Origin: Sulfitobacter sp. F26204
GTDB lineage: Bacteria > Pseudomonadota > Alphaproteobacteria > Rhodobacterales > Rhodobacteraceae
Length of the DNA stretch: 64,000 nucleotides
Assembly: GCF_026410305.1 (NCBI RefSeq)
Contig: NZ_JAPMLQ010000007.1
Coordinates: 1-64,000 of the forward strand
Reading direction: 5' to 3'
The position numbers and the translations under genes are program-made. Below are positions 35,038 to 46,300 of the stretch, piece after piece; the first letter of the stretch is position 1, and each line of letters begins with the position of its first letter. Below the pieces are notes generated by a model that worked only from the letters and a program-made list of their open reading frames with translations, had not been told where the DNA came from and did no database searches.

Positions 35038-35958
35038 CTAAGAAGAGGCGTGAAAGGTGCGGCCAAGACATGCAGGTGCAGCAGACTTGTCCCGCGACAG
35101 GATCACCAGAACGATGATCGTGATTACATATGGTGACATTGCCAGATACTCCACAGGAATGGCAACGCCTGCGCCTTGCAGATTCAGTTGTAACTGGGTG
35201 ATGCCTCCAAAAAGATAAGCCCCCAGCAGCAGCCGCCAGGGTTTCCAGCTTGCAAAAACCACCAGCGCAAGAGCGATCCAGCCGACACCGGCGGTCATCC
35301 CTTCGGTCCATTGGGGCACGCGGATCAGGCTGATGTAGGCCCCGCCGATGCCTGCACAGGCTCCGCCGAACATGATCGCCAGCGTGCGGATGCGCACGAC
35401 CTTGTAGCCAAGCGCATGGGCGGCATCGTGGCTTTCTCCAACCGCCCGCAGGATCAGCCCCGCGCGGGTAAATTTCAGCACCGCCCATGTGGCGGCAACC
35501 AGCGCGATTCCAAGATAAAGGATGATGTCATGGGTGAAAAGGATGGGTCCGATGACGGGAATGTCGGAAAGCGGGCCAAAGTTGATGTCATTCAGCCGCG
35601 GCGGCTTGATCCCCACATAGGATTGCCCCAGCAGGGCGGAAAGCCCCAGACCAAAGAGGGTCAGCGCAAGACCCGAGGCCACCTGATTTGCCAGGGTGAT
35701 CTGTGTCAGGAATGCAAACAGCAGGCTGAGAAGGGCACCGCCAACAGCCGCCGCCGCAAAGCCCAGCAAGGGTGATCCGGTCTCGACCGCCGTGGCAAAG
35801 CCACAGATCGCGCCAGTGATCATCATACCTTCCACGCCAAGGTTCAGCGTGCCGGATTTCTCGACGACAAGTTCACCGATAGCGGCAAAGATCAGCGGCG
35901 TTGCAGCGACAAGGAAGCCGGCGACAAAGAGGATCGGGTTGATTGCAGACAGGTCCAT
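35038..35958 (-). CDS. ABC transporter permease (nucleoside/purine type)
   Basis: A 306-residue inner-membrane permease of the branched-chain/monosaccharide-type ABC superfamily, resembling the second permease of BMP-type nucleoside importers. Family features are GELVVEKSGTLNLGVEGMM near the N-terminus and the EAA-like loop RAVGESHDAAHALGYKVVRIR near residue 185. The ATG overlaps the stop of the partner permease by one base (TGATG). It pairs with that protein to form the channel. Confidence 0.92.
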   Translation of the reverse strand: MDLSAINPILFVAGFLVAATPLIFAAIGELVVEKSGTLNLGVEGMMITGAICGFATAVETGSPLLGFAAAAVGGALLSLLFAFLTQITLANQVASGLALTLFGLGLSALLGQSYVGIKPPRLNDINFGPLSDIPVIGPILFTHDIILYLGIALVAATWAVLKFTRAGLILRAVGESHDAAHALGYKVVRIRTLAIMFGGACAGIGGAYISLIRVPQWTEGMTAGVGWIALALVVFASWKPWRLLLGAYLFGGITQLQLNLQGAGVAIPVEYLAMSPYVITIIVLVILSRDKSAAPACLGRTFHASS

Positions 35959-37040
35959 CACGCCACCTCCGTCCGGCCAAAGCGCAGCCGGTAATTCGTG
36001 AACATATCCAGCGCCAGCAGGAAAAACAGCAACATCCCCTGAAACACCTGAATGGCCGCGGCTGGCAGGCCAAGCTGGCTCTGCGCGATGTCCCCGCCGA
36101 TATAGGTGAGCGCCATCAGCAACCCCGCCAGCAAAATCCCGATCGGGTGCAACCGCCCCAGAAACGCGACGATAATCGCGGTAAACCCGTAACCGACGTT
36201 GAAATCAATCGTGACCTGACCGGCAGGCCCCGATACTTCGAACATCCCCGCCAGGCCCGCCAGCAGTCCCGATATGCCCAGGCAGAACACCACCAGCCGC
36301 GTCGGATTCACCCCTGAGAACCTTGCAGCCCTCGGGGCTTCGCCGGTGACACGAATGGCAAAGCCAAGTCGGTGCCGGGTCAATAACACATAGGCAAAGA
36401 TCACCGCGATCATCGCGCAGACGACCCCCCAATGCATGCCCGAGCCTGCGATCAGATCACCATTGAACGCGCTTTCATATTGTTGAAGATTACGTGAGCC
36501 GGGAAATCCAAAGCCTTCCGGATTTTTCAACAGGCCCAGTGACATGGACGCAAGAAACTGTTCTGCCACATAAACCAGCATCAAAGAAACCAGAATTTCG
36601 TTGGTCCCGAACTTCACCTTCAACAACGCCGGAATCATCGCCCAGATCCAGCCGCCAAAGGCACCAGCAAGCACCATCAGGGGGAAGATATAAAACCCCT
36701 CTAGGGGATAGAACGCCAGTCCCACCCCTGCGCCAAAAAGGGCACCCATGATATACTGCCCTTCCGCGCCGATGTTCCAGATTCCCGCTTTGAAACCCAG
36801 CGACAACCCAATGGCGATCAGAATCAGTGGCGCTCCCTTGATCAATAGCTGCGGACGGTAAAAAAAAGAAAACTCGCCGAATAACGGTTCCCAGAAAATC
36901 GTCTGGATCGAAGTCAGCGGCTCCTTTCCTAAAGCAGCAAATAACAGCCCGCCAAAGAACATCGTCGCCAGGACCGCCAGCAGAGGCGTTGCCAGCGAAA
37001 AGAGGCGGCTTGGTTGCGGGCGTTTTTCCAATCGGATCAC
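35958..37040 (-). CDS. ABC transporter permease (nucleoside/purine type)
   Basis: A 360-residue permease with about ten helices. Characteristic segments are GLSLGFKAGIWNIGAEGQYIMGAL and the cytoplasmic loop IRVTGEAPRAARFSGVNPTR, which contacts the ATPase. It starts with GTG at 37040 after a GGGGGA-containing site. A 48-base gap separates it from the ATPase gene upstream; the second permease overlaps its stop. It forms the transport path with that partner. Confidence 0.92.
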   Translation of the reverse strand: MIRLEKRPQPSRLFSLATPLLAVLATMFFGGLLFAALGKEPLTSIQTIFWEPLFGEFSFFYRPQLLIKGAPLILIAIGLSLGFKAGIWNIGAEGQYIMGALFGAGVGLAFYPLEGFYIFPLMVLAGAFGGWIWAMIPALLKVKFGTNEILVSLMLVYVAEQFLASMSLGLLKNPEGFGFPGSRNLQQYESAFNGDLIAGSGMHWGVVCAMIAVIFAYVLLTRHRLGFAIRVTGEAPRAARFSGVNPTRLVVFCLGISGLLAGLAGMFEVSGPAGQVTIDFNVGYGFTAIIVAFLGRLHPIGILLAGLLMALTYIGGDIAQSQLGLPAAAIQVFQGMLLFFLLALDMFTNYRLRFGRTEVA

Positions 37041-37088
37041 AAAGGGTCCCCCAACTTCATCTTGCCAATAAACTCACGGCGCAACTGA

Positions 37089-38609
37089 TCAGACATGCGC
37101 CACCTCCATTCCATGTGCGCCGCCCATCATCAGACCGATTTCTTCGACGCTCAACCCCCCCGCTGGACGTGGTTGCGAAAGTCTTCCCTCGTTCAACGCG
37201 GCAAAGCGGTCAGAAATCTCCATGAGTTCATCAAGATCCTGACTGATGACAACCAGTGCCGTGCCGCCCTCTGCCAGATCCAGCAATGCCTGACGGATCG
37301 CAGCTGCAGCAGAGGCGTCCACACCCCAGGTCGGCTGATTCACAACCAGCAGGTCAGGGCGTTGCAAAACCTCGCGGCCGATCACGAATTTCTGTAAATT
37401 CCCGCCAGAGAGCGATCGTGCCGCGTTGGATGGGCCAGGCGTGCGAACATCAAAGGTTTCAATGATCTTTTCGGCAAAGCGGCCTGCGCGCGCCCAGTTC
37501 AACAAGCCGCGGCTTTCCAGTTTCTCGCGTACCGCAGCAGTGAGCATGGCGTTTTCCGTCAGTGACATATCGGGGGCCGCAGCATGCCCCAGGCGCTCCT
37601 CGGGCGCGCTCAGAATACCCAGGGCGCGGCGCGGTGTCGGGCCAAGCTTGCCTACGTCGACCCCGCGAAAAGCCACCATGCCAGGCGCGCTGAGCATCTC
37701 GCCTGACAGGGCGGCAAGCAATTCGTCCTGTCCATTGCCCGCGACACCGCCAATGCCGAGCACTTCACCAGCGCGCACGTCGACCGAAATTTCGCGCAGT
37801 GGCATGCCAAATGCATTGGGCGATTTTGCGGAAAGCTTGTTAAGTGAAAGCACGACCTCGCCCGGCTCTTTTCCCGCCCGGGTCGGCGTCTGCAGCATCT
37901 TGCCCACCATCATTTCCGCCATATCACGTGCCGAGGTGTCGCGCGGGATGCAATGCCCGACGACCTTGCCCAACCGCAAAATCGTGGCGCTGTCACAAAG
38001 GCTGCGGATTTCTTCGAGCTTGTGTGAAATATACAGGATCGCGGTGCCCTCGGCACTGAGCTTGCGCAGGGTCTTGAACAGGATTTCCACCTCTTGCGGG
38101 GTCAGCACCGATGTCGGCTCATCCATGATCAACAGTTTGGGGTCTTGCAGCAAACACCGGATGATCTCGACTCTTTGACGCTCCCCGGCAGACAGATCGC
38201 CCACGACGCGATCAGGGGACAAGGGCAGGCCATAGGTGTCGGAAACGTCACGAATTTGTTGGCTGAGGGCATTGAGCTTGGGGGCGTTTTCCATGCCCAG
38301 TGCGATGTTTTCGGCCACGGTCAGTGCATCAAACAGAGAGAAATGTTGAAATACCATACCAACCCCGGCCGCCCGCGCCGCGCGTGGTTCTGCGGGGGCA
38401 AAGGGAGCGGCGAACATCTGCATCTTGCCCGCGTCCGGCTTAACCAGCCCATAGATCATCTTGACCAATGTCGATTTTCCGGCACCGTTTTCGCCAAGCA
38501 ACGCATGGACTTCGCCGGGTGCTATTTGCAAGGAAACATTGTCATTTGCGACAACGCCGGGATAGGCCTTGGTCAAGCCAGATAGGTCAAGGAGAGGGAC
38601 ATCCGTCAT
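37089..38609 (-). CDS. ABC transporter ATP-binding protein, duplicated (nucleoside/purine type)
   Basis: A 506-residue protein with two ABC domains. The first has a full Walker A (LLGENGAGKSTLVKM), signature LSAGERQRVEI and Walker B LLIMDEPTSVL. The second has a degenerate Walker A (GVAGNGQDELLAAL), signature LSGGNLQKFVIG and VVNQPTWGVD instead of a canonical Walker B, as is usual for the second half in sugar/nucleoside-type importers. It powers the two permeases downstream. Its ATG overlaps the XdhC stop by one base, linking uptake directly to xanthine dehydrogenase. Confidence 0.93.
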   Translation of the reverse strand: MTDVPLLDLSGLTKAYPGVVANDNVSLQIAPGEVHALLGENGAGKSTLVKMIYGLVKPDAGKMQMFAAPFAPAEPRAARAAGVGMVFQHFSLFDALTVAENIALGMENAPKLNALSQQIRDVSDTYGLPLSPDRVVGDLSAGERQRVEIIRCLLQDPKLLIMDEPTSVLTPQEVEILFKTLRKLSAEGTAILYISHKLEEIRSLCDSATILRLGKVVGHCIPRDTSARDMAEMMVGKMLQTPTRAGKEPGEVVLSLNKLSAKSPNAFGMPLREISVDVRAGEVLGIGGVAGNGQDELLAALSGEMLSAPGMVAFRGVDVGKLGPTPRRALGILSAPEERLGHAAAPDMSLTENAMLTAAVREKLESRGLLNWARAGRFAEKIIETFDVRTPGPSNAARSLSGGNLQKFVIGREVLQRPDLLVVNQPTWGVDASAAAAIRQALLDLAEGGTALVVISQDLDELMEISDRFAALNEGRLSQPRPAGGLSVEEIGLMMGGAHGMEVAHV

Positions 38610-39403
38610 CAGCAGGCTGCTCTTTCTGTTTCGGATTTATCTTGCACAGTCTGCGCAAAACGCAAGAGCGCGGTTGCACTGGAATGGGCGATTTGATCGG
38701 GATGTTTGCCGGCACGCGGATCACCGATTGGACAGGTGATGGCGTTGGGGTCAAGGCCATGTGCCCGCAGGCGTTTTTGGAAACGCATCCATTTGGTTGC
38801 CGATCCGATCAGGCCACATGAGGCAAAACCTCGCTTTAGAAGCGCGGCGCACAGCGCCAGGTCGATATCGTGTGAATAGGTGAAGATGAGGTGATGTGCC
38901 GATACCGGTGCAAACCCCGCAAGGCGGGGCATGTCGACAGTTGGCAGTATGCGAAGCAAAGGTGGAATTTCCTTTGGAAAACGCGATGCGGCGCAATCAA
39001 TCCAGGTGATGTCAAAGGCTTGCACCACAGACAGGCTACGTACAACTGCGCGGCCCACATGACCAGCACCCCAAATCCACAGCGGCCCCAAAAGGGTGTC
39101 GGGCAACAGCCCTGGATCAATAGGGATCGGATGTGCGGCATCTACGCAAAGCGGGCGATCAGAATATTCCAGGGTTACGGCCCCACCGCAACATTGACCC
39201 AGATTTGGCCCAAGCGGCAGCTTTTCCTGGTGGTGTCTACGCCCCTCGCGCAGCATCCGGCGCGCTGTGGCCATCGCTTGATGTTCCAGGGCGCCACCGC
39301 CGATCGTCCCTTCAGCGCAGGTTTCGCTTACCCGCATGACCGTACCCGCGTCACGTGGAGCAGAGCCTTGTGTTGCGCTGATCTCAACTGTGATCCACCT
39401 CAT
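38609..39403 (-). CDS. xdhC: Xanthine dehydrogenase accessory protein XdhC
   Basis: A 264-residue XdhC/CoxI-family protein. The N-terminal part has EISATQGSAPRDAGTVMRV and GTIGGGALEHQA; the C-terminal Rossmann part has WIWGAGHVGRAVVRSL and FTYSHDIDLALCAALLKR. XdhC binds molybdenum cofactor and inserts its sulfurated form into XdhB. It overlaps xdhB by four bases (ATGA) and the ABC ATPase gene by one base. Confidence 0.93.
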   Translation of the reverse strand: MRWITVEISATQGSAPRDAGTVMRVSETCAEGTIGGGALEHQAMATARRMLREGRRHHQEKLPLGPNLGQCCGGAVTLEYSDRPLCVDAAHPIPIDPGLLPDTLLGPLWIWGAGHVGRAVVRSLSVVQAFDITWIDCAASRFPKEIPPLLRILPTVDMPRLAGFAPVSAHHLIFTYSHDIDLALCAALLKRGFASCGLIGSATKWMRFQKRLRAHGLDPNAITCPIGDPRAGKHPDQIAHSSATALLRFAQTVQDKSETERAAC

Positions 39404-41790
39404 TTTTGGGCCCGCCCGATGGCTGCAAGAACCGCCTCAGCGGTTGCAGGGGCCTGCAGGTCGCCGTAACCAGGGCCGGTCGCCGAAATGGCATCGGAGA
39501 GCGCAAGGAAGGCGGAAATACCCAACATGAGGGGCGGTTCGCCTACGGCTTTGGATCGGTAGACTGTTTGGGCCGGGTTGGGTTGGTCCCAAAGAGCGAC
39601 GTTGAAAATATCAGGCCGGTCAGAGCAGGCCGGAATTTTGTAGGTTGAGGGAGCATGGGTTTTCAAAGCGCCCTTGTCATCCCAGACCAGTTCTTCGGTC
39701 GTGAGCCAACCGGCACCCTGAACATAACCGCCTTCGATCTGGCCAATGTCGAGAGCCGGATTGAGCGAGGCACCCGCATCATGCAGAATGTCGGTGCGCA
39801 GGATACGGTTTTCCCCTGTCAGTGTGTCGATCACGACTTCAGTACAAGCCGCTCCATAGGCAAAATAGAAAAACGGTCGCCCTTTGCCTGCGATACGGTC
39901 CCATTCGATGTCGGGAGTTTTGTAAAAGCCGGTGGCCGAAAGGGAGACACGGGATTGATAGGCAAGGGCCGCAGCATCCGCAAAAGTGATCGTTTCAGAA
40001 CCGATTTTGACCATCCCATCCGCAAAGGTGATGTCACGGGTCTGATAGCGTTCCGCCAGATGCGCCTCGATACGCAATCGAATTTCATCGCAAGCGTTCT
40101 GCACTGCCATGCCGTTGAGGTCCGACCCCGAAGAAGCGGCGGTGGCCGATGTATTGGGCACTTTGGCAGTATCGGTTGCAGTGATCTTGATCATCTCGAT
40201 CGGCACGCCAAACCGACTGGCAGCAACCTGGGCGACTTTCTGGAACAAGCCCTGACCCATCTCGGTGCCGCCATGGTTCAGATGGATGGATCCGTCCTGA
40301 TAGACATGCACAAGCGCACCGGCCTGATTGAGATGGGTGAGCGTAAAGGAAATTCCGAATTTCACCGGGGTGAAGGCAATGCCCCGTTTCAAGACGGTAT
40401 TTTTCGCGTTCCATTCGGCAATGGCTGCGCGTCGGTTGGAATAGTCCGCGCTGATTGCCAACTCGTCGGTTAACGCGTTGATGATGCAATCCGTGACGGG
40501 TTGATGATAGGGCGTCGTTTGCGCGGTTTCTGATGCGGCCGGTACAGAAGAGGGGCGCGGTTTTTCAGAACCGCGCGAGGTCATGTCGGCTGCCTTGTTA
40601 TGGATCGGTTGCGGCGGTGGTACTGCGACGGGTTCAGATGGCACAACCCGGTCTGCATAATAATTGATGCGGCGGACAGCCAAAGGATCAAGTTCAAGAT
40701 GCTGCGCGATATGGTCCATGATCTTTTCGATGCCCAGCACCCCTTGAGGGCCGCCAAATCCACGAAAGGCAGTGGCCGACTGGGTATTGGTCTTGAGCCG
40801 ATGCGAGACTATGCGCACATTGTTGAGATGGTATGCGTTATCAGCGTGCAACATCGCACGATCCGCAACGGGCAGGGACAAATCCTGTGCCCAGCCGCAG
40901 CGGGTATAATGCGTCACGTCCATTGCGGTGATGCGGCCGTCCGGTTCGATACCGACGGAATAGTCGATCTGGAAATCATGGCGCTTGCCAGTGATGATCA
41001 TGTCGTCATCGCGGTCATAGCGCATCTTGCAGGGTTTTTGGGTCTTTTGCGCCGCGACAGCACAGGCCACTGCCAGTGCATTACCCTGGCTTTCCTTGCC
41101 ACCGAACCCACCACCCATGCGGCGGGTTTCAACGCGCACGGCGTGCATGGGTTTGCCGATGGCATGGGCCACTTTATGTTGAATTTCAGTGGGGTGCTGT
41201 GTGGAAGAATGAACCAGCATATCGCCACCTTCCTGTGGCAGAGCCAGAGCCGCTTGCCCTTCAAGGTAGAAATGTTCCTGCCCGCCCATCATGAGGCGCC
41301 CGGTCAGAATTTGAGAAGCTGACGCCAAAGCGCCCTTGGCGTCCCCTTTCTGATAGATCCGTGGGCCGTCTTCAAACCTGCTGTTGGCGTCCAGCGCGTC
41401 TTGTACGCTCAGGATTGGCTTGGTTGCGGCGATGTCGGCCCGCCCCAGGGCAGCGGCCCGTCGCGCATCAAGATGACTGGTTGCAATCACGAGAAACAGG
41501 GGTTGTCCAACATGATGAACGCTGCCAGCGGCAAGCAGGGGTTCGTCCTGATTGGACGGCGAGACGTCACAATCATGTGTCAAATCCTGCGCCGTCAGGA
41601 CAGCAACCACACCTGGCGCGTTCGTAACCGCCTCCAGGTGCAAAGCGGTGAGAGTGCCCGCGGCAATTTTGCTTGTGCCAAAAGCGAGATGCAAAGCATC
41701 CGCTGGCGTCGGTATATCGTCGGTATATCTCGCCTGACCGGTCACATGCAGGCGGGCGGCGTCGTGCGGCAACGGCTTGGCGATGCTCAT
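39400..41790 (-). CDS. xdhB: Xanthine dehydrogenase molybdopterin-binding subunit
   Basis: A 796-residue molybdenum subunit that hydroxylates hypoxanthine and xanthine to urate. Typical motifs: [46 protein letters not shown] and, near the C-terminus, [13 protein letters not shown] with the catalytic glutamate. A Pro/Ser-rich insertion of roughly 43 residues (about 386-428) interrupts the conserved RINYYAD...TTPYHQ stretch; its DNA contains a perfect 8-bp palindrome (40555-40576). The rest looks intact. It overlaps xdhA and xdhC by four bases each. Confidence 0.94.
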   Translation of the reverse strand: MSIAKPLPHDAARLHVTGQARYTDDIPTPADALHLAFGTSKIAAGTLTALHLEAVTNAPGVVAVLTAQDLTHDCDVSPSNQDEPLLAAGSVHHVGQPLFLVIATSHLDARRAAALGRADIAATKPILSVQDALDANSRFEDGPRIYQKGDAKGALASASQILTGRLMMGGQEHFYLEGQAALALPQEGGDMLVHSSTQHPTEIQHKVAHAIGKPMHAVRVETRRMGGGFGGKESQGNALAVACAVAAQKTQKPCKMRYDRDDDMIITGKRHDFQIDYSVGIEPDGRITAMDVTHYTRCGWAQDLSLPVADRAMLHADNAYHLNNVRIVSHRLKTNTQSATAFRGFGGPQGVLGIEKIMDHIAQHLELDPLAVRRINYYADRVVPSEPVAVPPPQPIHNKAADMTSRGSEKPRPSSVPAASETAQTTPYHQPVTDCIINALTDELAISADYSNRRAAIAEWNAKNTVLKRGIAFTPVKFGISFTLTHLNQAGALVHVYQDGSIHLNHGGTEMGQGLFQKVAQVAASRFGVPIEMIKITATDTAKVPNTSATAASSGSDLNGMAVQNACDEIRLRIEAHLAERYQTRDITFADGMVKIGSETITFADAAALAYQSRVSLSATGFYKTPDIEWDRIAGKGRPFFYFAYGAACTEVVIDTLTGENRILRTDILHDAGASLNPALDIGQIEGGYVQGAGWLTTEELVWDDKGALKTHAPSTYKIPACSDRPDIFNVALWDQPNPAQTVYRSKAVGEPPLMLGISAFLALSDAISATGPGYGDLQAPATAEAVLAAIGRAQK

Positions 41791-43178
41791 GGGCGGACTT
41801 CCTGAACATTGGTTGCAGTGCCGTTAATGTCGTACAAGTAGCGCAGCAACAGGTTTTGCGCTGTTTGTAAACGGTATGCGGCAGATGCGCGCATGTCGCT
41901 AAGTGGCTGGAAATCATCCGCCATTGCCGCCATTGCGTGGCGCATTGTTTCCTCGGTGAAGGGCTGGCCGATGATTGCAGCTTCTGCATGCGCGGCACGT
42001 TTGGGAATGCCTGCCATGCCACCATAGGCAAGACGGACAGCAGTGACTTTGCCCCCCGACAGGTCCATGGAAAGACAGCCGCAGACTGCAGAAATGTCTT
42101 GATCAAAGCGCTTTGACAGTTTGTAGCAACGCAGGGTGTCGGGTTGCTTGGGGATGCTGACTGCTTCGACGAATTCACCTGCCTGCCGGTCCTGTTTGCC
42201 GTATTCGATAAAGAAATCCTCAATGGGGAGAGTACGACGCCTGTCGCCCCTGCGCAGGTGCAGCGTGGCCCCCAGTGCGATCAGGGCAGGCGGACCATCG
42301 CCGATCGGCGAGCCATTGGCGATATTGCCACCGATGGTCGCGGCATTTCGGACCTGCACGGACCCATAGCGGCGGATCATCGCCGCAAAGCTGGGAAAAT
42401 GAGGGGCGATGGCTGTCTCTACATCGGACATTGTGGTCATCGCTCCGAATTTGAGGTCGCTGACGGTTTCCTGCAAGCCGCGCAGATCCGCGCAGTTGTT
42501 GAGGAAAGCAATCGGCCCCAGGTCACGGAACTGTTTTGTCACCCACAGACCTACGTCGGTCGCACCTGCAACGAGGGTCGCGTCGGGGTTGTCGACGTAC
42601 CAACGTGCCAGCGAGTCCGATGTGCGGGGCTGGATGTGTCTGGAGTCATCAGGTTGCGGTTGGGGTTGCTGTGGTGCAGTGGGATTTTTGGCCAAGGAGA
42701 TAAGGTGTTGTGGTACCGGTTGACCCTCTGCGGCAACGGCGGCGCGGATGATGGGGGCATAACCGGTGCAACGGCACAGGTTACCCGCAAGCTGGGTGTC
42801 ATGGTCGGTGGCCCCGTTCAGATGTGCCGTGGCCATGGAGACGACAAACCCCGGTGTGCAAAAGCCGCATTGGCTGGCGTGATGGTCAATCATCGCGGTT
42901 TGTACCGGATGCAGGGCACCATCGGCCGCGGCAAGGCCTTCGACGGTGGTGACCTGTTTACCGTTCACTTGGGGCAAAAACAGGATGCAGCCGTTCAAGG
43001 CACGCGAACCTTCAGTGTCGGTGATCATCACCGTACAAGCGCCGCAATCACCTTCGTTGCAGCCTTCCTTTGTGCCGCAAAGGTGGCGTTCCTCGCGCAG
43101 CCAGTCAAGTAATGTAGTGGTAGGAGAAATGTCTGAAAGGGAGACATGCGTTCCGTTAAGCAGAAACGTGACGTCCAT
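41787..43178 (-). CDS. xdhA: Xanthine dehydrogenase Fe-S/FAD subunit
   Basis: A 463-residue small subunit. The plant-type [2Fe-2S] cluster uses Cys40, Cys45, Cys48 and Cys64; the second cluster uses Cys104, Cys107, Cys135 and Cys137 (QCGFCTPG and CRCTGY). The FAD domain (from about residue 185) contains [15 protein letters not shown] and the [17 protein letters not shown] loop. It takes electrons from XdhB and passes them to NAD+. It is the first gene of the seven-gene minus-strand purine operon; its promoter should lie in the 180 bases shared with divergent dnaE. Confidence 0.95.
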   Translation of the reverse strand: MDVTFLLNGTHVSLSDISPTTTLLDWLREERHLCGTKEGCNEGDCGACTVMITDTEGSRALNGCILFLPQVNGKQVTTVEGLAAADGALHPVQTAMIDHHASQCGFCTPGFVVSMATAHLNGATDHDTQLAGNLCRCTGYAPIIRAAVAAEGQPVPQHLISLAKNPTAPQQPQPQPDDSRHIQPRTSDSLARWYVDNPDATLVAGATDVGLWVTKQFRDLGPIAFLNNCADLRGLQETVSDLKFGAMTTMSDVETAIAPHFPSFAAMIRRYGSVQVRNAATIGGNIANGSPIGDGPPALIALGATLHLRRGDRRRTLPIEDFFIEYGKQDRQAGEFVEAVSIPKQPDTLRCYKLSKRFDQDISAVCGCLSMDLSGGKVTAVRLAYGGMAGIPKRAAHAEAAIIGQPFTEETMRHAMAAMADDFQPLSDMRASAAYRLQTAQNLLLRYLYDINGTATNVQEVRP

Positions 43179-43358
43179 GGTGTTGGCCTGTCGCGGTACA
43201 GGTGCCCCCTAATGGCAGTTGTGTCCGATGCGACGTAGAACACGGGTGCAGGGCGTTGATGACAAGGCTACGCGCAGGGCCGGTTCAATTGCAAGAAAAA
43301 ATGCGTGGCTCCTACGCTGGCACTGGTGGCGGGCGCGCGCTGCGTCTAATCTTGGGGC

Positions 43359-46300
43359 ATGACAAAAACTCCCCGATTCATCCACCTTCGCACCCATTCC
43401 GAATATTCTTTGCTGGAAGGGGCGCTGCGCCTGAAAAAACTGCCTGAGATGTGCCGGGATGCGGGTATGCCGGCGCTCGCGCTTACCGATACCAACAATA
43501 TGTTTGCGGCACTGGAGTTTTCTGTCGGAATGGCCGGTGCTGGGGTGCAGCCGATCATGGGGTGCCAGGTTGATCTGGCCTACCTGACCCCGCAAGCAGG
43601 GGAGCGGCCCAAAGACCCGGCACCCGTGGTGCTTCTTGCGCAAACCGAGACAGGATATGAAAACCTGATGAAACTGAACTCCTGTCTCTACCTCGACAAG
43701 GGTGGAGCCTTGCCACAGGTTACGCTGGACGAACTGGAGGCTTTGTCAGAAGATATTATTTGTTTGACCGGGGGGGCAGACGGGCCAATTGGCCGGCTGT
43801 TGCAAAACTCCCAGCGTCCCGCCGCCGAAACGCTATTGATCCGATTGAAAGGCATGTTTGGCGACAGACTTTATGTCGAACTGCAACGCCATCCAGGCGA
43901 AGGGGGCAGGCCGGAAAGCGAAGGCACCACCGAACAAGCTTTTGTCGAAATGGCCTATGCATTGGAGATACCATTGGTTGCGACCAATGATGTCTATTTT
44001 CCAAAAGCTACGATGTACGAGGCCCATGATGCACTGATTTGCATCGCGGATGGTGCCTACGTGGACCAACAGGAAAACCGGCGCAGACTGACAGATCAGC
44101 ATTATTTCAAGTCCGAAGCCGAGATGGTGACCTTATTCGCCGATCTGCCCGAAGCGGTTGAAAACACCGTCGAGATTGCGCGGCGTTGTGCCTTTATGAC
44201 CTATCGCCGCGACCCGATCTTGCCGAAATTCGCTGACGATGAGATTGCGGAATTGCGCCGGCAGGCACAGCAGGGATTGCAGGCGCGACTTGCTATCATT
44301 CCACATGCGGCACCTGTGGAAGAGTATCAGAAGCGGCTGGATTTCGAACTTGGCATAATCGAGGGCATGGGGTTCCCCGGTTATTTCCTGATTGTTGCGG
44401 ATTTTATTAAATGGGCCAAGGAACACGACATTCCCGTGGGGCCGGGGCGGGGGTCGGGCGCGGGGTCGCTGGTAGCCTATGCTCTGTTGATCACAGACCT
44501 TGACCCGCTGCGCTATTCGCTGCTGTTTGAGCGGTTCTTGAATCCGGAACGTGTATCGATGCCGGATTTCGACATCGATTTTTGCATGGACCGTCGCGAA
44601 GAGGTCATTCAATACGTTCAGCAGAAATATGGCCGCGATAGGGTTGGGCAAATCATTACCTTTGGTGCGCTGCTCTCCAAAGCGGCGGTACGCGACATCG
44701 GTCGCGTCCTGCAAATGCCCTATGGTCAGGTGGACCGTCTGTCCAAGATGATCCCCGTTGAAGGGGTTAAGCCGGTGTCGATCGAAAAGGCCCTCGCCGA
44801 TGAACCGCGTCTGCGCGAAGAAGCCCGGAACGAAGAGGTCGTGGCCCGATTGCTGGACTACGGGCAGCAGGTCGAAGGATTGCTGCGGAATGCGTCAACC
44901 CACGCGGCGGGGGTGGTGATTGGCGACCGGCCGTTGGACCGGTTGGTGCCCCTCTATCAGGATCCGCGGTCGGATATGCCTGCGACACAGTTCAACATGA
45001 AATGGGTTGAACAGGCGGGCTTGGTCAAGTTCGATTTCCTGGGACTCAAAACGCTGACCGTGATCCAGAACGCTGTGGACCAGATCAAAGCCTCGGGGCG
45101 TCACCTGCATCTGGCTGCGGACGGCACGGAATTGTTCGAGCCGCCGCAAGGCCTGTTGGACGACATTGCCACGATCCCGCTGGATGATGAGGCGTCATTT
45201 AAGCTTTATGCCAGTGCAAAGACCGTCGCAGTTTTCCAGGTTGAATCCAGTGGCATGATGGATGCCCTGAAACGCATGAAACCGACCTGTATTGAAGATA
45301 TCGTGGCGCTCGTCGCGCTGTATCGCCCAGGGCCAATGGAAAATATTCCGACCTATTGTGAAGTCAAGAATGGCTTGCGCGAGATTGAATCGGTGCATCC
45401 GTCGATTGACCATCTGTTGGCCGAAACCCAAGGCATTATCGTTTATCAAGAACAGGTCATGCAAATTGCGCAGGTCATGGCGGGGTATTCACTTGGCGGA
45501 GCGGATCTGTTGCGCCGGGCGATGGGTAAAAAAATTGCCGAGGAAATGGCCAAGGAACGCCCGAAATTCGAAAAGGGCGCGATGGCCAATGGCGTTGACA
45601 AGAAAAAGGCCACGGAAGTTTTCGATCTGTTGGAAAAATTCGCCAACTACGGTTTCAACAAGTCCCACGCGGCGGCCTATGCCGTGGTCAGCTATCAGAC
45701 CGCATGGCTCAAGGCGAACCATCCGGTCGAGTTCATGGCCGGGGTGATGAATTGCGATATTCATCTGACTGACAAGCTGTCAGTATATTTCGAAGAGGTA
45801 CGTAAACGGTTGGAACTTCCCTGGGTTCCGCCCTGCGTGAACCGCTCTGACGCGACCTTCAAGGTGGTTGACGGCGCATTGGTCTATGCGCTGGGCGCGT
45901 TGAAAAACGTCGGTACAGAAGCGATGAAGCTGATCACCCAAGGACGCAAGCTTGAAGCGGAGGACAAACCCTTTGCGACCCTGTATGATCTTGCTCGTAG
46001 GGTTGACCTGAAACGTGTCGGCAAACGGCCGCTCGAAATGCTGGCGCGTTCCGGGGCATTTGACCAACTAGACACAAATCGCCGTCGTGTGTTTCAGGCG
46101 CTGGATTCGTTGGTAAGTTATTCTGCTGCGATCCATGAACAGAAAGCGTCAAATCAAGTGTCGCTGTTTGGCGAAGCCGGGGAAGATTTGCCAGAGCCCC
46201 GTATGATGCCTTGTGATGATTGGGAAGCCGCCGAGCGGCTGACTGAAGAGTTCAAGGCGGTTGGTTTTTACCTTTCCGGTCATCCGTTAGACGATTACAT

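Noticed and set aside
37426-38178. 250-codon frame antisense to the ABC ATPase
   Set aside because: Ser/Arg-rich shadow of a well-defined ATPase gene.
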